64,000 bases of DNA from Trichoderma breve (lineage: Eukaryota; Ascomycota; Sordariomycetes; Hypocreales; Hypocreaceae), in assembly GCF_028502605.1 (NCBI RefSeq), contig NW_026611593.1:1364001-1428000 (forward strand), in the 5' to 3' direction. The translations under genes and the position numbers were made by a program. Under the pieces are notes generated by a model that worked only from the letters and a program-made list of their open reading frames with translations, searched no databases and was not told where the DNA came from. The first letter of the stretch is position 1. Every line of letters begins with the position of its first letter. This document shows, piece after piece, positions 21,883 through 34,458 of this stretch.

Positions 21883-24760
21883 TTAGGCACCTTTTCGAGC
21901 CTTTTCTTGTGCTCGCTGTTCTCGTGCGGCTCGGACTAGGGGGGACAACTGTGATAGATCGACACATTGTTTCATGAATTCATGCTACAGTGGCAAATAG
22001 GTTAGCAAGTGGAACGATTCCAAAGGGAAGTAGCCAGCAACAAGAACGGGGAAATATGAAAGAAGACACTCACTCTTAGTAAATCATGGGCGCTGGCTCT
22101 CTTCTCGGGGTCCACCTTCAATGCAAAATACAAGAAATCTCTAAACACCGCTGACAGGTCACCCTCGTTCTTGATCTGTGGCGTACCGTTGGTAGCAATC
22201 AGCCACAGAGCGCGAAGAGGCGATTCTGTCAGGTACGGCGGTTCGCCCTCAATCATCTCAATAGCCATGATGCCAAGAGACCAGATGTCGACTTTGCGGC
22301 CGTACTCCTTGCGCGTGACGACTTCAGGGGCCATCCAGTACGGCGTACCAACCATAGTGGTGCGCTTGTTCTGGGCCTCGTTGATGGTCGCGCAGAATCC
22401 AAAGTCAGCTATATCAGATGATTAGCATGTGTATTAGAAAGATAAAATATTTCTTTCCTGATTTTGGAATTCTTCAAAAGGAGAGAGCAAAGAATGGGAA
22501 TTACTCACTGAGCTTAATGTTGCCTTCGCTGGACAAGAGAATGTTGTCAGACTTGATATCACGGTGAATGACGCCCTTAGAGTGCAAGTGTTGTAGTCCT
22601 CTCAACGTCTCTCTGCAGACTGAAGCAATCTGTCCCTCCGTCATGATGTTAAAAGTCACAACGTCTGTTAGACTGCCGCCCTCCATGTACTCCATGACGA
22701 CCCAAAGCTCGCCGTCACAGAGGTAGCTGTCAATAAAGTTGACAATGTTGGGGTGAGAGCTGTCCTTCATGACGAGGATTTCGTTGATGATGAGGTCCTT
22801 CTTCGGTTGCTGCTCCAGGTTCATCTGCTTAATAGCCACCAACCGGTTAGTTCCCCTCTCATGACCCGTGTACACTCCACCAGAAGCACCCTGTCCAATC
22901 TTGGTGAAGCCTCTGTAAATGTTGCGCGGGTCGCCTTCGCTGCATATCCGCCTGAGGGAAGCCACGACGTCCATGCCATTGCTCTGGCGGACTCGTTGTC
23001 TCGGGCGCGCACTGGCGGCAGCCGCTGGTGCGCCGGGGCTGGGTTGCTGTCGCTGCGCAGCGTGATGGCCATTGGCTTCCGGAGTGCGAGCGTATCCGGT
23101 AGCGGCCGTGGGAGCTGCCATGTGCGGGGACGGCTGTCTCTTGCTGGGGGCCCGGGCAAGCTGTCCAGTCATGGCTGCTTGGGCCTGAGCCATGGCCTGC
23201 TCCTGCTGCTGCTGCATCAACTGTTGCTGGTATACATTGGCCTGGGTGGCGGGACTGAGAGAAGGGGTCTGCGGAGTGTAAGGTGACAAGCCGTTGGTGC
23301 GAGAGTTGGATCGTGATCTGTGCTCCTCTGGAAGCATTGGAGTGCTTTCTTGAGAATGGCCATAACTGCTGGAGGAGGCATCGTCCAAAGGCTGCGCCAT
23401 GCCGATACCAGAGTCCTTTGCCGCATATGCGCCAGGTGGGAGTGGCCTGTTGTTCATGCTGATTGGAGGCTTCGGCGCCGGTCGGCTCGGCATGATCTCC
23501 TTGATGGGGCCGGCGCCATGAGTTCTACTACCGGCAGGGACGGGAGGTGGTGCCCGGGGATTCTCAAAGCTTCCTGTGATGACAAACCCTTGGTCAGCCT
23601 GATTGCGGCACAAACTTGACAAACGTGGACAATCTGAACAAAGGAAACCATAGGGGTAAAAAAGGCCATACCAAAGTAATTGCTGGGATATGTGTTTGGT
23701 GATGTCGGAGAGACGCCATACTGGCGAGAATCTGTGGCTGCTGCATTGTGAAACTTTTCGAGAGACTGATCTTCGGGTGGCCGCTCGGTGGTTTCTTTGT
23801 AGAATTGCAGGATATCAACCATGGTCTGAGGGTTCTCTCTCCTCTCCTTCTCGGAGATGCCACTTTCGTTAATGAGTCGCTGCCATTCTTTGGGAAGTCC
23901 CTGATCAAGTATTAGCATTGGCAGCAACATTGATTAGCATCCTCATCCTCATCCTCATCCTCGTCATCGTGGGGATCAGGACTGGCTGCATGGTCATGCG
24001 GGGTTCACGCAGTAGCTGAAGAGCATTGAAGATGAAGACGATGATGCCGCCACGGGTTTGGACTAACGGTAAACTGGCCGGTCGTGCTGTCGTAGCCCAC
24101 ATGCGTCACATGAACAGGGTTCTCGGGCGCAGATATTATAGGCTTCTTTTGAGAGCCGACCAGGCTGTTAACAAAGCCGGAGAAGCCCGACTTCTTGCGC
24201 GGATTTCTGCCCTCCTTGGCCTCGTCGGAGAAGCGCTTGGGGCTCATGAGGCCGTCAGGAACGCGCCCGGTCGGGGCCTTTTCCAGCGCTTGGTCCATGG
24301 CAGCGTAGCTTGGCGATGTCGTGGGCGACGGTCTGGTGAAGCGGGGGTCGGTCGCAGCCTTGACGAGCGACGGCTGCTGGACTGTGGTGAACTTGGTGGC
24401 CTCGATGTGGTTGAGGATCGAAGTGCCGTCAAATGGCGCGCCGATCAGATCCTCGTTGGCGCGGCTCTGGTTGGGGTCGCTCAGGCGGAATCGGGCGCTG
24501 AGGTCTGGCGATGCATTCGTTCGCTGCTGGAAGCTCGAGGGGTGCGGCCGCGGGGAGCCGCTGGACGCGTTTGAGGCCGTCGACCGCACAGGCGGAGCGC
24601 TGGGGGCTCGTCGAAGGTTGCGCGAGCTGGAGCTTTTGCCGTCGAGCGACTCCGTGTCGTAGCCGGAGGAGGAGCGGCCGTAGGGCTGGTGCGAGGGGGG
24701 CCGCTTGATGAGTTTGCGACGCTGAGAATTGCCGTTCAACGGCGGGCTCTGGCGCTCCAT
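21883..24760 (-). CDS. STE20: p21-activated protein kinase Ste20 (807 aa)
   Basis: Five exons, 24760-24068, 23900-23672, 23573-22509, 22408-22074 and 21984-21883, give 807 codons plus stop. A CRIB/p21-binding motif starts at about residue 209 ([14 protein letters not shown]) and runs on to GLPKEW across intron 1. A long S/P/Q-rich linker follows with a [11 protein letters not shown] run. The kinase domain spans about 528-780 with [35 protein letters not shown] and a C-terminal HEF...LSPLV tail. Ste20 kinases are activated by Cdc42 and feed MAPK cascades controlling polarity, mating and invasive growth. There is no PH domain before the CRIB, which separates it from Cla4. The exon 3/4 junction restores the KLTDFG codon frame. 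Intron 1 carries a short GAT-rich microsatellite. Confidence 0.88.
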
Positions 24761-27700
24761 GAGGTTGGTTTGTTCCAGCGCACCCTTACCTAAGAAAGAC
24801 TGTCTCAGCCCACACAAGAGGGTCCCCGTCTGTGGCCCGTCCGTTCGACCTTTTGGGGGTGTGCGAGAAAAAAGGAACCTTGACTGAAAGAGGCGGCGCG
24901 GCCAGCCGTTGCGGACAATACTATGGCCAATTGCCAGAGAGACGGCGAATGGGGAAAAAAAATGGACAATAGGATTAACCGGGGGGGGGGGGGGATGTTG
25001 TATGGAGTAGGTCGGGTCAGTCAGGCCAGGCCAGGCAAGCAAAAGTGAGGTTAGTATGGAGGCGATGGGCAGGCCGGAGCAGGATAGGTAGCCAGGCACC
25101 TCAGTTACCAGGTGCAGTTCTCAGTAATTCTTGTAACAGAGAGAAAAAAGGACAAGAGGAAAAAAGAAGAAAATCTAGACAGAACTGACGGCGTTCCAGG
25201 ATTCTCTAGATCCCGTCCACCTTCAATTTTGCTGCGCTGCTATTCCCTGCCTGCACTCGTCCTGGGCCCCATAAGAGTGGCAGATTGTTCACAAGATAAT
25301 AGGCCCAAGAGGGGCGCGAGCGGGTGCGAGCTCCAGGCTGAGATGCACTGTGCTGCTCTGCGGGTCGACGTTTAACATACCGTGCAATGCGCTCGTACGA
25401 GTACGTGTACACTCTAATCTATCTACAGAGAAGAAAGCAGCTGCGGTGGTTTTCAAGTCCAGCCTGGTACCGCAGCATGCGAATCAAGGGAGCTGGAAAT
25501 ACTGGGCCATTGGTGTGAATCTGTGTTGGAGACAATCTGTGTTGGAGACAGGTGCATACAAGTATGGAAGGTATTCATCCAACAGTCAAGGAACAATCCA
25601 ATGCGGCCAAGAGCGCAAGTGTGAATAAGACGCCGCCTAAAATAGCAGAGCCAGCCACAATGCGCGAAAAGTTGACGAGTTCCGCTGTCAACTGCAAACT
25701 ACAACCTGCATGATCCTTTTGCCGTCCACGCTATTATTGGTGATTGGAACTGCAGCCCCAACAGAAGCCCGTGTTTGTCTTATGCATCCGTGTTGTGGCA
25801 AAGGATCAGCTCTGCACTGCCTTTCATGCGTTATCATCGATGGAATCAAACATGGAATTCAATGCCCACTGACCTGAAGCTGCTTGGCCAGACACTGTAG
25901 ACCTACAGTGCGCACCTGGCGCGGGCACATGGTGGATATGTAAGGGTCGGCCACTTTGGTGAGCGCTGTGCTTTCTATGAAGGAGGGGGAGGGGCCCCGT
26001 TGCACAAGAAGAGAGCAGCAAGTCTTGGGCTCTCACATCAACGCTGAGCCGGGATAAGCCTGTAATCTTTACTGGAGCTTGGCAGATAGACGCCCGCGAT
26101 AAAAGGCCAACTCAGTTGAACAGTTTCTTGAACATTGTTGAATGCAGACACAATGGAGTACGGATAGATGATGATGATACTCTCTTTGTCTCTGTACCTC
26201 ATCCGCGGCTTGTTTGCATCCCTTGTCATTCGTATCTGCTGGGATTGTCCCTCGGCCTGCCCCTGTCAGTACTGGGGAAGCTCGTGCTGCGATTCTGCTG
26301 AAATCGTCACTGGCGCAGATCGGTGCCAAGTACGGCGGGCCAGGGCCTTGCGCCTTCATTGTATTGGCTGCCTGTGTCCCATCAGGCGCTATTCCTTACG
26401 ATTCTGAGCCAAAATCATGTTATTGGCCAGCCGCAGACAGTACGACTATGAAATCGATACAGAGACTGAACAAGATGGAAACAAGAAGAAAATTGGGTAG
26501 AACAAAGGAAAACGCAGCTGGGATGACAAAGAAGAAAAAGCAAAGAAAACGAAGAACAAAAAAAGTCTCATACAAGCAAAAGTACCACCTTTGGCTTGGT
26601 TCCAACTTGCTGTTTCCTGTTCAAGTACTATTTTTGCTAGCGTCCTCGTTGGTGGCTTCGAGGATTTGGATCTTGAAGATGGGGACAATGCTAAAAAAGC
26701 CAATTGATGCCGAATCTTGGTTTGAGTGGAGCAAATCACTTGACGGCGCTGTACTTCGGAGGGAAAAGAGGATATCAAGAAAAAGAAAAATGGGAATTCA
26801 AAAAATTAAAAAATAATAATAATTCATGCTGACGCCTAAGCGTGGGGTGGTTGCTGTTGAGCCTAACGCATTGATAACCTAAGATACTCGTATTTACAGT
26901 ACCTGTTGTATGAAGCTGCTCCGTGCTCAAGCAAGGCTTCGGTTGGCCATCAGAAATCAGTCCACAACATAGACTATGGACCACAGTACGGGGCAGTTAG
27001 TTATTGAGATCTACCATTGGACAGCCTTGAAGTTGCATACCAGCACACGATTGAGTTGGTCTAATGCCTTTTGGGCGTGGTTCGTTGAAGACACGAGGCT
27101 GGAGACAGAGGCGTGCCGGTTCTGGGTCTTTGACGATCCCTACATTAATACCGATCGCTCAAGGTTGCAGGGAGAGATATCACTTGTCACGAAATGCAAG
27201 GAAAGGGGGACCCCGTCCATACGACAACAAACAGTTGAATCTCAGCTCAATTAATTTGCTGCAAAACGGTGGGCAGCCGTACTGTTTCATGATGCTGGGG
27301 CCGTTTTACGACACCCCGCCCTCATTCCATGCAATTTCCATTACCAGCGGCTTTGTCAGTAACAGTCAGAATATCGTATGCTTCAGTGAATGTTGAGTCC
27401 ATCTTTGGTTCTTTTTACCCTAACCTTCTAAATAAAGGCTGTTTATACGAAATGCTAAATAAGCGCCCCGAAGCAGCAAACTCCAATGAGCTGCATCTAC
27501 CCATCTGACCAGGGTTGGCTGGAGTCGCTCTCAGACAAGTGAGAGGGATCGTGAAGCCTAGCGCCCTCAACGGAGACTATTTTCAGCGGCAACTGGCGGG
27601 CCGTACGCACGAAGACGGCTCTCTGACAAACAACTCTTTTCCGCAACTGCTAGCTCGGGTTTTGGTCTCAGGTCGACACATGGCCAGACGTGATGGAGCG

Positions 27701-29538
27701 CCTGGCCTGTCTCCCGCTGAGACGCGCTCTGATTACGGTCTGGGTATTTTACCCCTCCACCAACTCTGATTCATAGAATCTCACGGGACAGGGCAATTGT
27801 CCAAGGGTGTTTACTCTGGTTTGTTTATTTCACGCTTGCTTAATTCTTCTCTGCCTCAATCGCTTCATTATACAGGCGGTCCTTCGTATAATGGTCCTGT
27901 TTTTTACGAGAAATACGATAAGTAGGACACGAGGTGGCATATCAAGTCCAATGTCTCACGGCACGTAGAATTTGAGACCGATAATTGCTACTTACAAGAT
28001 GTACCACCTTGGCAATATTATACCTAGGCTGTGAGAGCTGTTTGCCTTCCTGATGTATATCCAAGTCACATCATTTGCATCAAGGAGATTCTCGCGGCAG
28101 CAGCATAACAACAGTAACCAACCACTGAGCGGGACACAGCTGAAAAGAGCAGCCTGTCACAATTCCACATTACCCAGTTCTGTGACTCGATTGAAAGAAA
28201 TGGACCTTTTATCTTTTACTTCCTCTCAACTTTCAATTTCAAGAGTGTCAAAAACAAAGGTGGCATGCTAGTTGGCACTATCAACTGAAAATGTAGACGG
28301 CTCTGGTTCTCCAAGGGCATGAGAGAGCAATTCTCAGCTATAGAGGTATAAATGACATTGGGTCTTAACTACACATCAGAGCCAAATTGAATGTAAGCTT
28401 GTAAATAGAAGCTTTCATAGACCTGGAGCTGCATATTCGCCACAGATTCGCCAAGTGGCTGTCAATATGTCTGCCTTGGCTTCATTCAATCTTCCGAAGC
28501 CATGCAGGCGCTCACATCCACGTTGTGACGCTCTAGCTGCAGGGACGGGATTGTGCACGGCGCTACAGAATACATGCTCGTGCCTGGCTGGTGCTACATG
28601 TAAAAGTCGATGGGATTTTGCGGACAAGAATATGAGCACACACGTTGACTTCGTACTGCTAAGACAGCTCGTCAATGTCATTTACTTGCAGTTCGCCTCA
28701 TTTGCTTCCCTGCTTCTCTCGATAAGGACGATAAGATGCAGATGAATAAGGTAGGTACATAGGTACATGTCAGTGTCTCTCCCAACAGAAGGGTCTAGAA
28801 GCGAATCACATGACCGCTCTCGTGATTTTTCTACACACAATTGGAGTACCTGTACCTGGTAGCCACGCTTTTTGGCGGGCGGGCAAGCCACCGGCGAGGT
28901 ACCCCTGGAGAACCGGTACCTCAGTGCCTTGACTCCCGCACAAAGAGGTACGGTACGGAGCTCTAGGTACCGGCCGTGGCTCGGCGGTGGTGCGATTGGT
29001 GCCAATTGGCAAGCCGCCACTGCAGTGGCTCCGCCCGAGCCCTGTTGTATCGTGGCATTCCCAGAAGCTCCTCGAACTTCCCACCTCACCCTCAACAACT
29101 TCCAAAAGCTTCGTCGTGCTATACCTTTGTGCTTCGGCTCAGCTCTGCCGCCCCGTCTCCTGGTTTTCCCCTCTGGTCTCTGGTATTCGTCGTCTGCGGT
29201 TGTCTTTACCATGTTCTAGACACCACAGACTTTTAAGCATCAGCATCAAGCAAGTCGTCACGTAACTGTCTTGTGCTGCTACCCGCAAAGCCTAACGGCC
29301 TGTCTGTACTTGTTTGCCTATCCTGCAGTTGGTGAGTTTGCACAAAATACCTGTACAGCAGCCATTGAGCCGAATTCTGCCGTCAATTCCCGGCATCCCG
29401 ATGTGCAATGGCTGTCTGCTTGATTCCTGTGCTCCCGTGCAATTTGCTGACGGTCTGCTGCTTCCCAAGTTAGTTTCGGTACACTCCCTGTCTATCTAGC
29501 ATCCTTCCATCTGTGATCCTTCCGAGCCGAATTCTACA
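24761..29538. other. 4.8 kb divergent interval between STE20 and SCP160
   Basis: The left part is the STE20 leader and promoter, with a 14-base G run at 24981-24994 and A-rich blocks. The right part (about 29060-29538) is C/T-rich and likely the SCP160 leader, possibly with a leader intron. Between them I see only overlapping short frames without family motifs. A 200-codon frame at 26214-26816 is lysine-rich at its end and resembles no protein. A GTAC-dense patch lies at 28755-28970. Confidence 0.55.
28755..28970. promoter_or_regulatory. GTAC/GGTACC-dense patch
   Basis: GTAC occurs nine times in 216 bp, several as the palindromes GGTACC or CGGTACC, about 570-780 bp upstream of the SCP160 start codon. 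It could be a cluster of protein-binding sites; nothing proves function. Confidence 0.3.
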
Positions 29539-32500
29539 ATGTCTACCGAAGAAGCTGTCCCTGCTGGCATTGCCAATGCTGGCGAGGAGTCTGTCGCCCA
29601 GCGTCTTCAACAGCACCATGTGACTGTTGAGGACGTGCCGGATGACGAATTGCCCGCCAAGTCGGCCGATGACGCATCTGCTTCTGGATCTGCTCCCGCC
29701 GCCAAGGCTGCGAAGCCCAAGCAGGCTGCTCTCGATACCCAGTCACACGAGCTGTTCCCCGAGCTTGGAGCTCCCAAAGGCAAGGCCCCCAACGTTGCTC
29801 CCATCTGGGGCGCTAAGAGCAATGCCAATGGCGGTTCCAACGGTGTTTCTCGCTCGTCGACTCCGGCATCTGGCGCTGAGACTCCCGTTTCCCAAGCGCC
29901 TACCCCGGCCATGGTCATTCCTGGACGCAGAGTCGAAACAATTACTCTCGCTCCTCAATTCCTCCGCCCCCGTTCCGAACTTCGACGCCCAATTCCGGAT
30001 ATCCTCAAGGACATCAACCGCAAGTCTCGTGCCAACATCACCATGACTCAGTCTCCCAATGGACACCTCAAGTTCATGGCTTCTGGCCCTCAGGAAGTCG
30101 CCCAACAGGCACTCAAGGATCTAGTTGCCCAGATCGGAACAAAGGTATGTGTGCAATTCTGCGTAGTTCGTTGTTGCCTTTGGCTAATGTTGCTTTCAAG
30201 GTCAATGTCAAGGTCCCCATTCCCCAGGCTACCCGCGCATTTATCATTGGCAAGGGTGGTGCCACTATTAAGGCTCTCCAGGAGAAGACGGGTGCTAGGA
30301 TCCAGATGCCCAAGGCCGAAGAGAACCAGGCGGTTGATGACGATGACGAGGCTCTCATCGATGTCATCGTAGAGGGCAATGCTATTTCTGCCGCCTCTGC
30401 CCGGGACGAGATTCTCAAGATTGTGGGCGAGCGGGTTGCCAACGTTCAAACCAAGGTGCGGGGGATCCCTACCGCTTTCTACCCCTTCATTGCCGGTCCT
30501 GGAAATGCCCTGGCGCAAGCGATGGAGGAGGCCAATGGAGTTCAGGTCCGCGTCCCCACTCATCAGCTGTACTCATCCGCACCGCTTCCCGTTGCACCGG
30601 CCCCCGGTCAGCGACCCGTGTTTGCTGCGGCCGGCGCGGATGACGAGCATATTCTGCTTGCCGGTGACCGTGCCGCCGTTCAAAAGGCCCGAGCTGAAAT
30701 TGAGCGTCGTGCCGCTGAGCTGCAGAAGCAGCTGGAAGCCGAGCAGCTTTCCATCCAACGTGGCCGACATCAGTTCATTATCGGACAGCGAGGTATCCCC
30801 CTGGAAGATTTCTTCAAGGAGACTGGCTGTGCCATCCTGTTCCCCTCAGAGGAAGATGATGATATGATCACCGTCGTTGGACCTCCCTCCCAGGTGCAGG
30901 CCGGTCTTGAAAGAGCCATGGATCTCGCCATGGGTATGCAAATGTCCAACATTGATATTTCAAGATCTCACCGCAACGCTCCTGGCGGAGCCTTGGCTCA
31001 TGCTGCCAACATCACTCGATACCTTCGTCAACGTAAGGAGATTGAGCGCCTTGAGAAGCTTTACAGCACTCACATCAACACTCCATTCTCTCAAGACGGC
31101 GCCCTGCCCTGGGAGCTGTACTCTCGTGAGGGTAAGAATGCTATTCGTGCCCAGTCGGAGATTACTGCAATTCTCAATGGACACCCGCCGTCTCGTATGC
31201 AGACCGTCTCTATCGACCCCTTCTTCCATCAGCACTTGCGCAACAATGTTACACCAAAGATCAAGGAGGATTTTGGTGTTCACCTAGTCGTTCCGGAAGC
31301 ATCAGAAGCCAATGTCCCCGTGCTTCTCGTGTTTGAGGGCCCTGACCCTGCTGAGGGTGCCTACCAACCCCCCCGCGTCAAGCCTACAGAGGCTGAAGCT
31401 CGCGCCTTTAAGCAAGCGCTAGATGCTGCCCAAAAGCACATCCTTGACCTCATCAACAACCAGGAGGAGCTTAGCGAGGTGGCTCTTGACGTCCCCGTCA
31501 AATTCCACGAGAAGCTGCGCCGATTCATCAAGAAGGAGCAGGAGAGTCGCGATGAGTCCCAGATCCCCATCCGAGTGGGAAAACTTGGCACCACTGTTAC
31601 TCTGCGAGGACCCAAGTCTGCCGTTGAGTCGATTGCCAGCAAGGCAACCGCTTTTATCGAGCAAGAAAAGATTGATGAGAAGGAACGCGGACATGTCTTG
31701 ACTTTTGACTTCCCCCAGAAGTTTGCCAACCACCTCATCGGCAAGGGTGGTAGCAACATCAAAGAGCTCCGTGATCGATTCGACGTCGAGATCCAAGTCC
31801 AAGACGGCAAGGTGGAGCTCAAGGGACCTCAAGCCAAGGCTGAGAAGGCCCGAACATATATTCAGAATCTCAGCCGTACGCTGGCGGATGAGACAACCCA
31901 CACTCTCAAGATCGATCCCAAGTTCCACAGGGAGCTAATTGGTGCTGGAGGCAGCCAAATCAACCGCCTGCAGACCAGATACAAGGTTCTCATCTTCTTC
32001 CCTCGATCAGCCAAGGCCGGCGATGACCAACCAGGCGCCGATGCGGCAAGCGACGCTGGCAAACCCCGTCGCCAGCAGGCTCCGGACGAGGTCATTATCC
32101 GCGGTCCCAAGAAGGGTGCCGATGAAGCCCGCGATGAGATTTACTCGCTGCACAAGTACTTGGAGGAGCACTCTCACACTGCCACCATTGGAGTGCAACA
32201 GAAGCAAGTTGGCTCCCTGATAGGCCAGGGAGGTGCTGCTCTGGATGAGCTCAGGCAGCAGACTGGTGCTCGCATCGATGTCCCAGCTGACCGCGACACC
32301 CCCATTGTCGAGATTCTCATCAGGGGAACCGCAACCCAAGTTAAGAAGGCACAGCAGATCCTCGAGGAGAAGCGAGCGGCATTTGATGACACGATCGTGC
32401 AAACAATTGATGTGGACAAGAAGCATCACAAGGCTCTGATTGGAGCTAGCGGTAAGTAATCAATTTCAACGGTGATGATAAAATGGAGAAATTTTGAATC

Positions 32501-33479
32501 TAATACAAATGCTTTAGGTGCCAACCTCCGCGACATTGTTGTCGGAGCCGGCGGTTCAGATGATCGCCGCGCTCTTGCCCGAACCATTCAGTTCCCCAAG
32601 CAGGAGGCTGATGGCAACACCATCAAGGTGGAGGGCCGCACTCAAGTAGTCCACAACATCATCAAGCGAATTCAGGAGATTGTTGCCGAGCGTGATAACC
32701 AGGTGACTGAGGTTGTGGACGTGCCAATCGACCAGCACCGATCACTTATCGGACGAGGAGGTGATGCCAAGCGCCAGCTTGAGTCGCAGTTTAGCGTCTC
32801 CATCGATATCCCCCGCCAGGGCGACGGCAAGACTGGCGTCAAGATCACTGGCCGACCCGAGAATGTTGCCTCGGCCAAGGAGCACATCTCCGGCCTGATC
32901 AAGCAGCAGCAGGGCGAGACGCTCCAGATCCCCCGTAACGTGCACCACGTCGTGTCCAACAACGGCCAGATCTTCCGCCAGCTTCGTAACAACTTCCAGG
33001 TGACAGTGGACCACGCCGGCCAGAGCATTCCTGCCAAGCCCACGCCATCTGCTAGGGCTGTTGAGGGTGCTCTGCCCCTGATTACGGATGATGCAGATGC
33101 AGCAACTGATGTTCACTCTTGGAAGGTCGTCAGTGCCGAAGCAGGCGAAGAGGGCGAGATCCCATGGATTCTTCGCGGAACTGCCGAAAACGTTGCCAAG
33201 GCCAAGGAGGTGATCCTCAAGAACCTGGAGCAGGCCAAGGCCAATGACTCTACGGGATACCTTATCCTCCCCGATCCTCGAACCTACCGTTTCGTCATTG
33301 GACCCAACGGCAGCAAGGTCAAGTCAATCCGAAACCAGAGCAACTGCCAGATCCAGGTGCCGCGAGACCAGGCAAAGGACGAGGCCATTGAGATTCTGGG
33401 CACTCGTGAGGGCGTAGAGAAGGCCAAAGATCTCATCCTGGCCGCTGTTCGGGAGGGCGAGGCCAAGTCAAGGGAGTAA
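29539..33479 (+). CDS. SCP160: Scp160/vigilin, multi-KH RNA-binding protein (1,272 aa)
   Basis: Three exons, 29539-30144, 30201-32451 and 32518-33479, total 1,272 codons plus stop, close to yeast Scp160. Tandem KH domains fill the protein from about residue 135. Seven keep a GxxG loop: GKGG (about 219-222), then GKGG, GAGG, GQGG, GASG, GRGG and a final GPNG. The others, including the first one in exon 1 and the ones with GPGN, GQRG and SNNG, are degenerate, which is usual for vigilins. The N-terminus is A/S/P-rich and disordered. Vigilins bind polysomes and the ER surface and influence mRNA translation. The intron at 32452 splits the GASG loop codon, and reading through it gives a false stop. 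Codon use is strongly biased, as expected for an abundant protein. Confidence 0.92.
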
Positions 33480-34458
33480 ATGGTGATGGCATGAATTTTT
33501 TTAGCGTATAAAGCGGATAAACTGGGAACGCCATGGACTCATCAGTTGATATAGTTCAACGGGGGGTGGTAACATGTGTTTTTTTGGGGGCCATCAACTT
33601 GAGCGATGAGGGGAAAAGGCAATGTTGATGGAATATTGAAGGGGAAATGTATGACAGTGATTGGCAAAAATATGCCACGATGAATGTGTCTAAATTGAAT
33701 CTCCATTTACAGGCAGATGGTAGCAAGATTTTTTTTTCCTCCCCTGAAATGTCAATAATTACAATGTAGATATACTGTGATACGATGTGAAATTATTAGC
33801 TTTGCAGTTGATTGTTGGCAATGACGTTGGCGTGGAAAATGGAAGACATCATAGACAGTGATATGTTAGTAGAGTAAGGTAGTATACGGACGCGCACATG
33901 TGAATGAGAGTGTAGTTGAGCATGTTAGCTTCTGCCACCTCACGGGGAGCACTGCATCAATGATTGCAATGGCTGCGTTAGAACATTACAGCTGGCTCTC
34001 GGAATTAGAGCCATCCGATTAATAATTGGCCGCGTCGAGATGCATTTTGTTTTACCCCGAACCACACGTTTTTCTTTTTAAATTCATCCGTCCCGCACCT
34101 GATGATGGTGGGGTGAGACAGAAATAGGGGACACACGGCTGGGAGGGGAAAAAAAAGCCACCCGGCTGCAAGGGACAAATACGATCCATCCATCCATTGA
34201 TTCCTATGGCGAGCAGCCTTTTTTTTTAACGGCACTAATAAAAAGCCAACATACGCAGCTCCTAGCGCTCAGCCCCCCAAAACTCCAGCGTTGAACAGCT
34301 CCCATAAGAACTTAAAAATCGGGCCACTGCAACTTCTCAGCTTTCTTTTAGTGAGGCAACTTCTTTTCTTTTGGCGAGGCAGCACGCTGGTGCTTCGGAC
34401 TGGAAGCAACACGCAAAGATTGGGGATCTTAGATTGAAACCAGAACCGGGACTCGAAG
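33480..34458. other. intergenic region SCP160 to ERG27
   Basis: The left part is the SCP160 3' region with T runs. The right part holds C/T-rich sequence (about 34310-34380) before ERG27. No supported gene. Confidence 0.5.

Noticed and set aside
21883..24760. Assignment of the PAK kinase as Cla4
   Set aside because: Cla4 has a PH domain before the CRIB; none is present here, and the C-terminal tail (LSPLV block) fits Ste20.
26214..26816. 200-codon frame with lysine-rich end
   Set aside because: The lysine run comes from an A-rich tract; the rest overlaps several other frames and resembles no protein.
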